Of a stretch of 64,000 nt of DNA, positions 46,340 through 57,510 are shown piece by piece; the stretch's first letter is position 1; the number at the start of each line of letters is the position of its first letter. The stretch lies in contig JAYKNF010000015.1 of assembly GCA_036172665.1 (NCBI GenBank), positions 2,976,001 to 3,040,000 on the forward strand. The letters are read 5' to 3'. The stretch is from Prosopocoilus inquinatus. Taxonomy: Eukaryota; Arthropoda; Insecta; Coleoptera; Lucanidae. The translations under genes were made by a program, and so were the position numbers. The notes below the pieces were generated by a model. It was given only the letters and a program-made list of their open reading frames with translations, ran no database searches and was not told where the DNA came from.

Positions 46340-47185
46340 ACAGTACACAGGGCCCCCGTAACCATATGTGCAAAGCGTGCAGTGCACGCGGGCGCCATGT
46401 TCAAGGGGCGGCAATTAACATCTTGGTCATTTGACATATTTTGTCATTTTTTTCGCCCAAGAAAAGAAAAATAATGGGAAACAGTTTCTTGTCTGGTATA
46501 AATTATTCGAAAAACTAACCACAAGTTTTGATGATAAAATAGAACAGTAACTGCGGCAATTAAAAGTAGAAAAGTCTAATTTATGTAATTTTCGTTTGCT
46601 AATTTTTTCATAAAAATTTAATAACTTTATTAGGTAAAAAAATAAATTATTTAAGCTGTTACGGTTTGGTTAACAAAAAAACAAATTATATTTCACTTTT
46701 TAAGTTTTTATAAATTTATGTTCCTTTCGCTTTTGTGATTTTGTTTCTTTTTTTCTAATATTAGTAACTAGCGGGCTTCGCACACTTGCATTCTGGGAGG
46801 GGGGGGGGGGGGAGGCGTCTAAACAGATGTCTTCTCGGTCAGATGAGACGAAAGCGCTTCCCTTCGTTTTTGGGGGCTTGCGGCAGCTAGGAACTTGAAA
46901 AAATTAAGGAAAATGTTTAAATAAAAGTGAAGGAGAATGCTTAAAAAAAGCGAAGGAGAATGTTTAAAAAAATGAAGGAGAATGTTTAGAAAAACTGAAG
47001 GAGAATGTTTAAAAAATGTGAAGGAAAATGTTTAAAATTTTTTCTGTTTTTTTCATTTCTTTTCTTTTAATTTTTAATAATTTTGATAATTGACCGTTTT
47101 TGTTTGCCCCAACTCAAATCTGTCAGAGGGCGCCAAAATATGGGGGCGGGCGGCTTTTGGCCTCGCGGGAGCCCTGACAGTACAG
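46340..47185. repeat. Interspersed repeat with minisatellite, copy 2
   Basis: Matches 815-2060: GTGCAAAGCGTGCAGTGCAC, the AGCGGGCTTCGC block, a shorter array of GAAGGAGAATGTTTA-like units (46895-47030) and the end CTGTCAGAGGGCGCCAAA. It carries a run of about 19 G (46795-46813) not seen in copy 1. Confidence 0.7.
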
Positions 47186-47354
47186 TTTCTGTGATATTCC
47201 CAATAACTGTCAAAATACAAAATTAAATATAGTATAGTAAAATAGTACTTTAAAATTCTTCTGGCATTGACCACTTTCACCAACAAATATGCTAATTTGC
47301 AGATATTTTAAAAAAAGTTGAATCTTAATATCCACATTTTAAAATTAGCTCGTA

Positions 47355-47484
47355 GCGTTTTCTACTGACATGCACTAATGCACTGAGTGCGCACTCAGTC
47401 TATCTCCCATCTTCTTCTAATCTTACGTAATAAAATGAGTTGGAGATACACTCAGTGCATGTAGTGAACGTTAGTAGAAAACAC
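47355..47484. mobile_element. Palindromic MITE with TA flanks, copy 2
   Basis: Same family as 15361-15479: ends GCGTTTTCTACT / AGTAGAAAACAC and TA on both sides (47353-47354, 47485-47486). Longer stem with ATGCACTGAGTG. Confidence 0.7.
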
Positions 47485-50289
47485 TATCAGTTTTTGTCAC
47501 GTGTAAGAAGTCGAGATATACCGGTTGTTTAAATTGGTTAAATTGGTTATTGGGGATGGTGAGTTGATGTTCGGCAAAAACAATTCCAATAAAAGTCCTT
47601 TAGTTTTCGAAATAAAAATTACTAAAAATTTGGCTAAAATTGTTGTTACGCCACTGAGTTAAGTTGATAAGCTGTCACAATAGTCACAGCTTGCTACATT
47701 GTTATTACTGAAATGAATGCCGCTTACATGAATAATGAGGTGACGGAAATGGCGTTATTTTATGGAAAAAAATAAAAAATAAAAATAATAAAAGAAATTT
47801 TTTAAAATGTTTTTTTCTTGGATTTCTTAGGACTTCCAGATGCCACAGTTTTTTTTTTGTACTAGCAATTCTCAAACACCCTGTATTTTTTCGATTGTCA
47901 GATATTTTATTTTTCTTTAGGAAAACTATGATTTAACGTTCTTACTTCTTTTCATTTTACGTTTTCAACAATAAACATTTGAAATAGGTAGGAGGTAATA
48001 CAAATTCAATCTGCGACATATTGCGCGTATGTTAATACAAGATATTTTCCAAATATATGTATAATATATATTATATACATATGTATAGTATACTTAAGGT
48101 GTCACATTCAGTTTTATACGTAAAGTAGAAGTATTAAATTAGTCCATAAACTGTTTACCTGTTCATTAAATAGATGTTTCATGTCCCCAAATTAAGAACA
48201 GCAACGACATTCAGACTATCAGTAGCAATCGGAAAATACCTTAAGTCTAGTAAATTGTCGAAACTAGTGAAGAGCAGCAAAAGTTGCGACGCCATATTAT
48301 TACGCACAGGCGCATTAAATAATTGAGAAATATCGTTGAATTTGGGTTGTTATTATAACATTAAAATAAAACTTTACTTATCATAAAAGTATAATGTTTC
48401 AACAATATTATGTAATGTTTCATGCAGTGCTGTAAAGTTATTTCGATATTTTCAATAAATGTTATTATTCTGTTATGTAGTAACATTACATTGTTGTTTC
48501 ATAACATTCCACATACCATTTGTAATATTCTATCAACATTTTGTTCAAAATATTGCTGTGTTGTTGTAATGAAAACGTTTCAGAAATGCTACGTAACATT
48601 CTATGCTTAGTGGGAAGTAAATTTGGCTTTCAAAAATTTTTTGAAATTATTGTCAAAGACTTACGTCAATTAGAAATAGAAGGAATTGTAGTTTATAATC
48701 AAATTATTAAAGGCTCTTTAATAGTGATGGGAGGCGATAACTTAGGTAGTCATCAAATAGGAGGACATTTAGAAAACTTCAATTCGAACAAATATTTTTG
48801 TAGATATTGCTACATTAACAAAAAAAAAATTGACACAGGGAAATATCGACCTGCAACCACTAGGACTAAAACAACATATTATATTGATGTCAATAAATGC
48901 ATTGTTAAGAAAGAACCTTGCAGAGGAATTAAAAGGAATTCAATTTTAAATAATTTACAATACTTTCATGTCTGCAATCCAGGTTTGCCACCGTGCATAG
49001 CACATGATTTATTTGAGGGTGTGGTTCAGTATGATGTTATGTTGATAATTAATTACTTCATAATTTTAAAAATTTTTGATTTTGTGTTTATTAATGACCA
49101 TTTAAAAAATCTCAGATTTATTAACGAGGCTGGTTATGAAAAAGTGCCTTCTTTAAAAAGAAGCATAAAATTACCAGGAAGTGCTACAGAAAATTTGAAA
49201 TTATTACAGATTCTACCATTCGTTCTTTTTGATGTAGTTGACACTAACGATCCAGTTTGGAACATGATGTTATGTTTACGTAAAATATGTCATCTTGTTA
49301 TGAGTTTTAGTATCTCAATAGGACAAATAGCATATTTACGAACATTGTTATACGAATATATTGAAATACGTCAAAATTTATTTCCAAGAGTTAAATTGAG
49401 ACCAAAACATCATTACATCTTGCACTATCCTGATTTGATAACTAAATTAGGACCGTTACGTCATCTATGGATACTTCGCTTTGAAAGCAAACACAGATAT
49501 TTCAAAAACATATTGAGACACACTTGTAATTTTAAAAATATTTTGCATTCTCGTTCTGAAAAACATCAGTTAATGCAAGCACTTCTTCTTTCACCAAAGT
49601 GTGCATTTGACTGTGTAGTAGAAGCTGACTATGTCACTATTTTTAATGCATCACATTATCCCAATTACTTGGCTAATTTGGTTAATCAATGTTTATTTAA
49701 GTACTTAAAGTTTGTAAGTGAAAATGTGAAATATAGAGGAGTACAATATAAAAAGCAAATGAACGTTTGCTACGGAAAGGATGATTATGGTTATTTTCTT
49801 GTTTGTGAAATCCAACTGATCTTGATTAATGAATATTATACAGACCTCTGCTTTGTCGGTAAGAAACTAGAAATATCAGAGGATAGTGATTTAGGTGTAT
49901 ATACTATAAAAAATAAAAGCAGTGTGACTGATACGGTTTGTATACCATATTCTTCTTCAATTTCTCCAGAGCCATTGATGCAGTTTGTAACAAATAAACA
50001 TACAACATTCTTTTATTTTAAATCTGCTCCTTTAGATTTTTTTATAGCATAAATAATGGTGATACATGCAGGACAATAATAATCAAAAAAAAACAGCTAA
50101 TTTTCGTTAATCATTTGTGACTCGTTATTTCTTAATTTCAGTAGAAAATGTATTTATTTATAGCTAGTTATTATTGTTTAATATAGGCATTATAAAAGTT
50201 TATATGATAAATCATAATGAAACTGTTATTTAAAATTTGGGATAACCGAAGAGAGAAAAAAATATTCGTGTCTTTAGAAGATACTGATT

Positions 50290-51765
50290 GAGGATTTTAC
50301 GAGCAGCTGATTTTAAAAGGTACATTTCAAAAAAAAAACAGAACTTTTGAAAAATGCTTCTTTGTTTCAATTTCAGCTTCAGAGAAATTACAAATTGATG
50401 GCAGTACATTAGTACTAGAATCTGATGGGACATGTATCGATGATGATGATACATTCAAGATTTTAAATAAAGAAACTTTAATGTTATTAAGTAAAAAGGA
50501 AATTTGGAAATCTATAAATGACTGTAATACATCTTCTGCTTCTACTGTTACAGTAAACGAAGCAGGGTCATTTGAAAATTTATCTGACTTTACAAATAAT
50601 TTGTCAATTGAAGAGCCAAACAGATCTCTGACTGAGAATAACAATCGAGACACTTCTTTGTTGATGCCGAAAATCAATGAGTTAAATAAAGTTAATCAAA
50701 ATACATGGAATGCTGTGGAAATACCTTGGCATAGATTAAACAAAAAAGTTCTTGATGATTGCGAAAAAGGTAATCGTGATAAGAGTTTTCTGGATGCAGT
50801 TGCTCATGTAGCAGTAGACGCAGCGAGAGAAATTAAGTTGCATGTTCCAACCAGCGTCTTCAAGAAAATTACCCGGAAAGCGGTAAACAAGTATCCCTCA
50901 ATGTTTCAAGATGTAGATGACGATGGTGTTGTTATTGGAGATGGAAGCCATACTTTTTATAAAAAAACTTTGTGATCGCAATGCTTATTTAAATAGGCCT
51001 TTCAAAAGACCTAATGTGGAAAATGTAATTTCATCTCCAAAACAAGTCAAGTTACAAATTAATCGTATATCAGGTGAGTGAATATTTTCAGTTCAACTTT
51101 TAAGAACATTTTTCCACAATACATTCCGTTTTAGGGTGTTCTAATTGGCAACCCCAGCAGCTAGACGGAAACCCAGAAACACTCCAAGAAAAGAAAACGA
51201 TTCTTAATAACATGTTTCCAGTTTTTACTGAAGAAACGCTAAATTTGTTGGATGAAACATACACCTTGCAACGCATGTTTATTAATAACCCACTGACTAC
51301 CATTGATGACATCAAGAAAGAATGGCCAATTTTATTTTCTCAAAAAGGTGCACTTTGGCATTTCAAGAAATTGATGCAACAAGATATCGAAGTCATGGAA
51401 GCTACGTTTCTTCGTAAAATGGAAAAGTTCATAAACTTTGGTATTAGAAAAAAGTACGTTAATAATGCGCCTGATGATGAGGAAGCAAGAATTGTGATGT
51501 CTTTGAAAATAATCGCCTCATTTCTGAAAGACGATATTCATGTCTTATTCACTGAAATGGATAAGGTTTGTATTACTGTTATTCTACTTGTTTAAAAGTA
51601 TTATTTGTCACTATTATTCAAACAGCTTCAAGAACTGGAAGGTACAGTAAAGACCACGTCTCCGTGCGTTGTTCATATAAGAGGTATTTATAAAAGTTCA
51701 AAGGTATTCAAAAGGCTTTATCAGAATGTGCTGGGGAATAAAATAAGTATGTCTTTCATTAAAAC
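50290..51765 (+). pseudogene. CIDE-N-domain-like accessory gene of the TNP2-type locus
   Basis: Same strand as the transposase, starting ~240 bases after its stop. About 50290-50510 encodes a region resembling the CIDE-N (CAD) domain: AADFKRYI, ELLKNA, SEKLQIDG, LVLESDGT and ETLMLLSKKEIW, with a ~20-base disruption near 50365. The main frame continues to 50971 (SFLDAVAHVAVDAAREIK, KYPSMFQDVDDDG). A one-base shift in an A-run near 50962 leads on to 51073. A GT-AG intron (51074-51133), an exon to 51564 (NWQPQQLDG, TYTLQRMFINNP, WPILF) and a second intron (51565-51626) follow, then sequence to about 51765. The back half looks like proteins annotated in fish and insects as SAMD3-like. Function unknown. 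Confidence 0.65.
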
Positions 51766-51921
51766 GTATGTAGGTATTTACAAACAGTACCTTCTTATAT
51801 TCCTAGTATATTAAAATCTATTGTAAGGATCAATTCTTCAAGAAATCTAATTAGCAATAGCAATTAAGGTTTTTCAATTAATCAGAATCTCTTATTGAAC
51901 AGTTTGTGGTATATTTGTATC

Positions 51922-52023
51922 GAGTACGTTGCATTTAAAAGTCTGTTGCCATGGTAACAACCAATCATAAAGCTGTATGATTAGTTGTTACTTTATCAAC
52001 AGCCCTTTAAATTTAACGTACTC
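51922..52023. repeat. 102-bp palindrome (MITE-like)
   Basis: GAGTACGTTGCATTTAAAAG pairs with CTTTAAATTTAACGTACTC. The inner GTAACAACCAATCATA pairs with TATGATTAGTTGTTAC. Confidence 0.7.
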
Positions 52024-52176
52024 TATATAGAATAACCCCTATTACATTAAATTTATTGCATCTGTTTTCAGGGGTATCAAAATAAGGTAACCGATACGAA
52101 AACTCTCTAATGGCCAATAAATAATTCTTAGAGTCCATTCATTTCATTCATTCATATTAATCAAAGACAGGTATCC

Positions 52177-52288
52177 AGTGAGCAACTGAATTTTACCTCT
52201 AGAGGGGTTTAAAAACAAAACTTGTGCTTGGAATTAATGCTACGTTTTTCAGACATAGCCAACTAGAGGTAAAATTCAGTTGCTCACT
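52177..52288. repeat. 112-bp element with perfect 26-bp inverted ends
   Basis: AGTGAGCAACTGAATTTTAC at the left is reproduced exactly in reverse at 52269-52288 as part of 26-bp inverted ends. No clear target duplication was found. Between this and 51765 I see no exon. Confidence 0.75.
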
Positions 52289-52471
52289 CGTTATATTATA
52301 TTCTACTTATCCTACATTCCGATAAAGAATATTTTGAACATTGCTGCATAATTTCATATTTTTTTAGATGATGCACAATATGTAATATGTTTGGAGAAAC
52401 AAGTAATGGTAACAACAGAAAAGCTCATGATTGCATAACAAATTGTATTCTGCTTTTATTATAATTTCAAT

Positions 52472-52662
52472 TTGTTATACGCAAAGAAATGTGCTGCTAC
52501 TTTGGAATTTCTACAGCGAAACTTAATGAAAATCCATCCTGATCAAGGATCAAGAAATCAAAATAAAAGAAATGCTAGATTATTATCTCTAATATCGCAG
52601 CTAAGAAATTTACAAGTGCTAGAACTATTTTTTCCAGAATATTTGTATTTTGTTAAATTTTA
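52472..52662 (+). pseudogene. Possible last exon of the CIDE-N-like gene
   Basis: A 63-codon frame with EFLQRNLMKIHPDQGSRNQN and ARLLSLISQL. The FLQR...KIHP.G.R block looks like the C-terminus of the same SAMD3-like family. Direction and distance fit, but intervening palindromic insertions hide the link. Confidence 0.5.
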
Positions 52663-53904
52663 AATTTTGTGCGATCCTGTTTCTTTTTCCTTATTTTTTA
52701 TTATTATTCATGAATTACATCTCAGTTGAAAGTATAACTATGTATAACATTTATAAGCTCATAATAAAGTTCATAAGTTGTATGTATTGTTATTATATTA
52801 AAATTTCCTGCAAATTAAAACATGAAATTTATAATCTCTATTATGGATCTTTACGTATGATTATTTTACAGAAGTTCTTTTTTCAGAAATCAGTAAGAGG
52901 ATCTTAGACAGTGGGTAGTTATTGAAAGATTTTTAAATAGCAGTCTTATAAATGTCGTCGTGCGACATTCCTTCTTTTATGAACTGATTATTTTACACAT
53001 AACAATTTTCTTTATTTAGGGTCGATTGCACAACGTCGGTTTGTTTCAAGCTTCACTTTATTTTTATGTAGTATGTAATTTTAAGTGACTATGGAAAAGT
53101 ACATATGTGTACTGCAAATTTACACAACACGTCTGTAAGAATACTAGCGCTTTATGAAAAAATACAGTTGTATTTTGCAAATTTTGCTTATCTTTTCTGT
53201 AAATTGAATGACATGAAATGTAATTTTACATAACACAAATAAGAATATTGCAAGCAAGCTACGAAATTTACAATATCCACCTGTTTAAATACATTTCATA
53301 TTTACAAACTTCCTCCATATAGTTAAAATTACAGTTAACATATAATTGTACATTGATAATCGCGGGTCATAAAGTTGCCCGCGATTTTAATTGTAAATTT
53401 ACATAAAAAAATTTTACAGTACAGGGTGAGTTTTTATCAATATTTAGCATGGGGATCTTGGAAACAGCAGAGTTAGAGAGACGGTTAAATGAGGAAAGAT
53501 TTGTAGTTTTATGTAGTCAGTTTAATATAGTTTTTGTTTCTTATTAAAGTTCATGGCTGGCCAGATATTTCGAAAAAACTGATTTTTTTGTAATTTCGTT
53601 AATTGCAAATAGCTCGGTTATTCTTGATTTTAGAGAAAAGTTGTAAAGGCAAAAGTTGTACTGAATTATGTTCTTAATTAACTAGCCGAACTAAATTTTC
53701 CATATAAATTCCTATTTTCGAGTTATGACATAAAGTTCGGTTTTTTTAATGGAAACCCTAGTAGGCCATGATTACAAGAAATGGCATTCTTTTACCTTTC
53801 CAGCGATGTATCATTTGATATGTTTATTTAAAAAAATAACGGATATTCGGCAGTTTTTCATTAAAATTGTTATTATGGTTGGCCATGGAAACAAATGTTA
53901 ATTT
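52663..53904. other. No supported gene
   Basis: AT-rich. A hairpin with AATCGCGGG / CCCGCGATT stems lies near 53359-53388. The ORF at 52650-52907 has no recognisable domain. Confidence 0.5.
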
Positions 53905-54095
53905 GTATAGGTAAAACAGTGACATCCTACGATCCCTTTTTGACCTGGCATTGTAGTAGGATAGACAAATTGAAGCGGTTTTGCTACATAATAAGTCACC
54001 CTATGCAAGGCGGCCACGCTTGCTGTCAAAGCATAATGAAAGTTAAAAAAAAAATTATTGTAAATCGTTTTTGATTGCAGTGAATCCCTCGAGCA
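53905..54095. repeat. Partial copy of the ~300-bp dispersed repeat
   Basis: Contains CGATCCCTTTTTGACCTGGC, TAGTAGGATAGACAAATTGA and GTCAAAGCATAATGAAAG, then the start of another unit (TTTTTGATTGCAGTGAA). The ORF starting at 54071 reads out of it. Confidence 0.7.
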
Positions 54096-54499
54096 GCTTC
54101 GATAAGCAGAACAGATCCAGTGAGCTACCTTTAGGCTGTGTTCGTAAAGTCTCCTTGGGTGACACCACTACTCCCCTCTTCGTTCGTAAAATCGAGGGAA
54201 ATGTAAGTGACTTTACGAAAGTGCCGGAGAATTACTTTTGTTCCCGCAGTCAGCAATGTGGGAACATGGGGAAGACTGGCGAAAGCTGTCAGAATCCTCG
54301 TAACCTATTTGTATAGTGTAGCTGTAAAGAGGTAAAAATGTTTGAAAACGTGAAAAAATGTTAGCAATGGAATATAACTGCATGTACGCATGAAGTAATG
54401 AGAGACGCGAATGGAAATATTATAAAATCTAGAAGAACAGATTAACATCTTGCCGTCACTATAACTTTTTCAGTATTTTTTTGTCGTTTTTCTTTTTAT

Positions 54500-55060
54500 G
54501 AAAATATTAGAAAAATTTTTGTGCAAATCGTTTTTGATTGCAGTGAGAACCTCGAGCAGCCTCTGGACAGCTGTTTCAGCCCTGCTTGGGGCTTCTTCAG
54601 CAGAAACGTAGCTCGACATTCCCACTGCAGACCAAAAACGACTTGCCCAATTTATTCGCAATTGCGATGTAAGAATGATGAACATATAAAATAGCGACAT
54701 CTTACTATCGCTTTTTGACCTAACATTGCAGTAGGATAGACAAATTGAAGCGGGATTTGCTCCTAATGAGTCCTCCATGCAAGGCGGCCATGCTTGCTGT
54801 CAAAGCATAACGAAAGATTTTAGAAAAATTTTGTGCAAATCGTTTTTGATTGCAGTGAGAACCTCGAGCAGCCTCTGGACAGCTGTTTCAGCCCTGCTTG
54901 GGGCTTCTTCAGCAGAATAGTAGCTCGACATTCCCACTGCAGACCAAAAACGACTTGCCCAATTTATTCGTTTTTGGTCTGCAGTGGAAATGTCTATCCT
55001 ACTGCAATGTTAGGTCAAAAAGCGATAGTAAGATGTCGCTATTTTATATGTTTATGAAAA
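54500..55060. repeat. Tandem units plus inverted piece of the dispersed repeat
   Basis: A full unit (about 54505-54805) and a partial unit (54806-54965) in tandem, as at 26520. They are followed by 54965-55050 in the opposite orientation (TAGGTCAAAAAGCGATAGTA), forming a fold-back. Confidence 0.7.
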
Positions 55061-55395
55061 TATTGTTCATTATTTTGAACAAGGTACAACTATTTGTATT
55101 AAAATGTGTAATCGGAGTATTCGGTGACAGCAACAAACTAACAAGTAGAGGTTAGTTTCCTATTTGTTTCGTTTATGCGTTCGTTCAAATTTTAGAAATG
55201 GAAACGAATTGTTTACCGTGTGTTTACTTTACCCTACCTTTTCTCCCAATATGACGAACGCGCTCTTAGTGAGGCTTAAAATAGTATGTTTCTAAAATGT
55301 GACACTTAAAAGATTGTCATAATTTGGAATTGTTGGAGAAATTCCGATAAGTTTTCATAAAATGTTTCATTTCAGACAAAATTTTCTTTTTCCAA

Positions 55396-55918
55396 GTATG
55401 TATAATTGGAATTTAACCAGTAATTGCGAACATTAGAATTTTTCAGTAAATTTTTTAGTGTTTCTAATATTGGAATGTAAACCATTTGTGCCTCCGAATT
55501 ATTTTCATAAGACACAAATACTGGTTGAATGTATTGGAAAACATTTTTATAGTATTTTTTTCTAGATAATGCTGTTCTCATTTCACCAATGCCGGTATGG
55601 CAAATTTGAAATAGATTATTATCTGAAATAACATCTTTGGAAATTTTTGCAGATATTGCAGATAGCTCTTTATACATTATTTCATTTGATATGTTAGTAA
55701 TATCTGATAGATTACTAATAATACACTGTAACGCAGCATCTGACAGAAAATGTTTGGTTTGTAAATTTAAATACATTGACGCAAATAATTTTACGTAATC
55801 ACTTTTCAAATTTAAAAGGTCTGCATCAGATGAAGCAGACAAACTATTTAAATTTTCTTCATCTAAAATTTCGGTTACGTTGTTTTGGATCGGTAATTTA
55901 TTAGATTCAGAAACGTTA
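55396..55918 (-). pseudogene. Inverted copy of the second TNP2-type coding segment
   Basis: The minus-strand frame 55842-55372 matches 43854-44304, beginning SASSDADLLNLKSDYVK. It has one base that the plus-strand copy has lost (near 44206), so here the frame continues correctly (NNSEAQMVYIP). Similarity ends at about 55396, at a ...TATACATACTT junction. Confidence 0.85.
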
Positions 55919-56843
55919 AGGTGCGTTTAGACTTGAGCACGCACGCACTGATCCTCTGCGATCACTCAAGTGTAAACGGCTATGCGCGCACGCTCACGTT
56001 GTGTTTTCCTGTGCGCGAACAGCCGCGGGCTCGAATAGCCGTAAACATGATCCCTTTTGGTGCATTTAGACGAGCACGCACGCACTGATCCACCGCGAAT
56101 GCTCCTTGTGTAGTATACATCTATGCACTCACGTATATTATGCACGAATAGCTGGCAGCGCGATCCGATTGGTGTCGGTCTCGGGTACAGGCTCAAAGGA
56201 ATTAATTGCTTCACGCATGAATACGTAGTTATAATGAGAAAAAAGTAGCATATTGAAAGCCACGCGACACAGCTCTCGTAGAAAAGGTTTTCGAATTTTC
56301 AGTTAGCCATGGAATGGACCAATGAAACAGCTTTGTTGTTTTGCAAGATTATGAAAAACTGCCTATTTTATGGAATGTGAAGCAGGCAAAATATTATTTT
56401 TAAAAAATGACCTACCAGGAGCTAGTGAACAAATTAAATATTGAAAATTTAGACAGTGCGGGAGCATAAAAAAAGATAAAATATTTCTTAAGGCGATTTT
56501 AGTCATTGTAGTAAAATTTTTGAATTAATTATGACAATTCTCTGACACTAAATAATAAAAAAAAATTGTGCAAATCGTTTTTGATTGCAGTAAAAACATC
56601 AAAAAGCGATCGTAAGATGTCGCTATTTTATCTGTTCATCACTAAAGTAAGAGAGAGTAGAGTAGTTTATTTTGTCTCTTATAAAAAGTAGGCAAAATAT
56701 GAATCACAGCCGCTGCTATTTTGTCGTCCATTGTGTGCGCGAACAATGGATCAGCTCATGCGCCAGAAAATAAATGCTCGTGAGCCCGAACGAATGACAT
56801 GCGCGTATGCTCAGCTCGTTCGTGCTAACGTCTAAACGCGCCT
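55919..56843. mobile_element. PIF/Harbinger-type MITE, copy 2 (inverted)
   Basis: Ends AGGTGCGTTTAGA and TCTAAACGCGCCT. The inner flank is TTA (55916-55918), continuous with the inverted gene copy. The outer flank is TAA (56844-56846), followed by unrelated sequence rather than the gene's zinc-finger exon. A shortened dispersed repeat sits at about 56570-56640. Confidence 0.82.
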
Positions 56844-56849
56844 TAAGAT

Positions 56850-57508
56850 TTCCTCAAGATGTGAAGCAATAAATAGGCATTTGCTCTTACATGTGGTTAT
56901 CTAATTCATTTACTGTCGCCGCCAAAACACTTTTCTTGACGTATATTTAACGATACTAAAACTTTTGCTGAGTAGCTGTAATATGAACTGTCATCTACCA
57001 CAAACACAAATTTGTTCTATTCGTGATTAGTCGATCTAAAACTTCAATGTTCAAAAATTTTAAATCAATCAAATACAAACAAAAATTCGTTAGCTGGGTA
57101 TAGCGGCGCTACCGGCTCGCCCCGGGTCGCAACAGCCTGCGTACTCCCATAACAATACAGCAAAAGAAATATTCTTCGCCGCGCTATTTGTGCGACAACC
57201 TTTATACCTACGGCTTTCAGTAAAAACCGAATCGAAAGATAAGAGCTTTTAGGCTAAGTAGAAGGCAATCAAAATTTGACAATCTCAAACTATCGCAAAC
57301 AAAAAATGTCGGGCCAATCAAATCTAACCGTAGACATAGTCGATTCATCTGCCCGTCTGGATGCGTAGTCTTTACCCTCATTTGAGAGTTTGCCTTTTGT
57401 GTATTCTGTGGTATAAGATTGTCAACATTATATTTAAATTACTTGTTATTTATTGTTTAAATTAATACAGGTATGGGTTACGTATGTGTTATTATACGTC
57501 CATACGTC
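56850..57508. other. No supported gene
   Basis: No ORF with a domain and no clear repeat structure. A GC-richer patch lies at 57105-57135. Confidence 0.45.
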
Positions 57509-57510
57509 TA

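Larger units (their letters stand above)
44471..48614. mobile_element. 4.1-kb CACTA-like non-autonomous element
   Basis: The inverted ends CCCACTAAGCA and TGCTTAGTGGG are flanked by AA (44469-44470, 48615-48616). Both ends hold many short motifs such as AACGTTAT, AATGTTAC and TAACGTTA in the outer ~250 bases, as expected for CACTA subterminal binding sites. No transposase inside. The interior contains the dispersed repeat at 46340-47185 and a MITE at 47355-47484. The rest (44720-46330, 47500-48350) has no gene. Confidence 0.7.
42737..50052 (+). pseudogene. C2H2 zinc finger/TNP2-type transposase, split by two insertions
   Basis: The coding parts are 42737-42897, 43781-44470 and 48617-50052 on the plus strand. 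The first part encodes a C2H2 finger (CX4C...HX4H). The second is a helical region ending NIPNFLRSKVDHIQLVALGF. The third has GGDNLGSHQIGG, KYFCRYC, CIAHDLFEGVVQYD, RPKHHYILHYPDLI, LRFESKHRYFK and a FKNI...KHQLMQA tail, then TAA. The HDLFEGV and RPKHHY...RFESKH blocks are typical of TNP2/CACTA-type transposases. Candidate catalytic acids are the D of GDN, the D/E of HDLFE and the E of RFESKH. A Harbinger MITE sits in the first junction and a CACTA-like element in the second. Removing each with one target duplication leaves the frame intact. One further base is missing near 44206. Confidence 0.8.
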
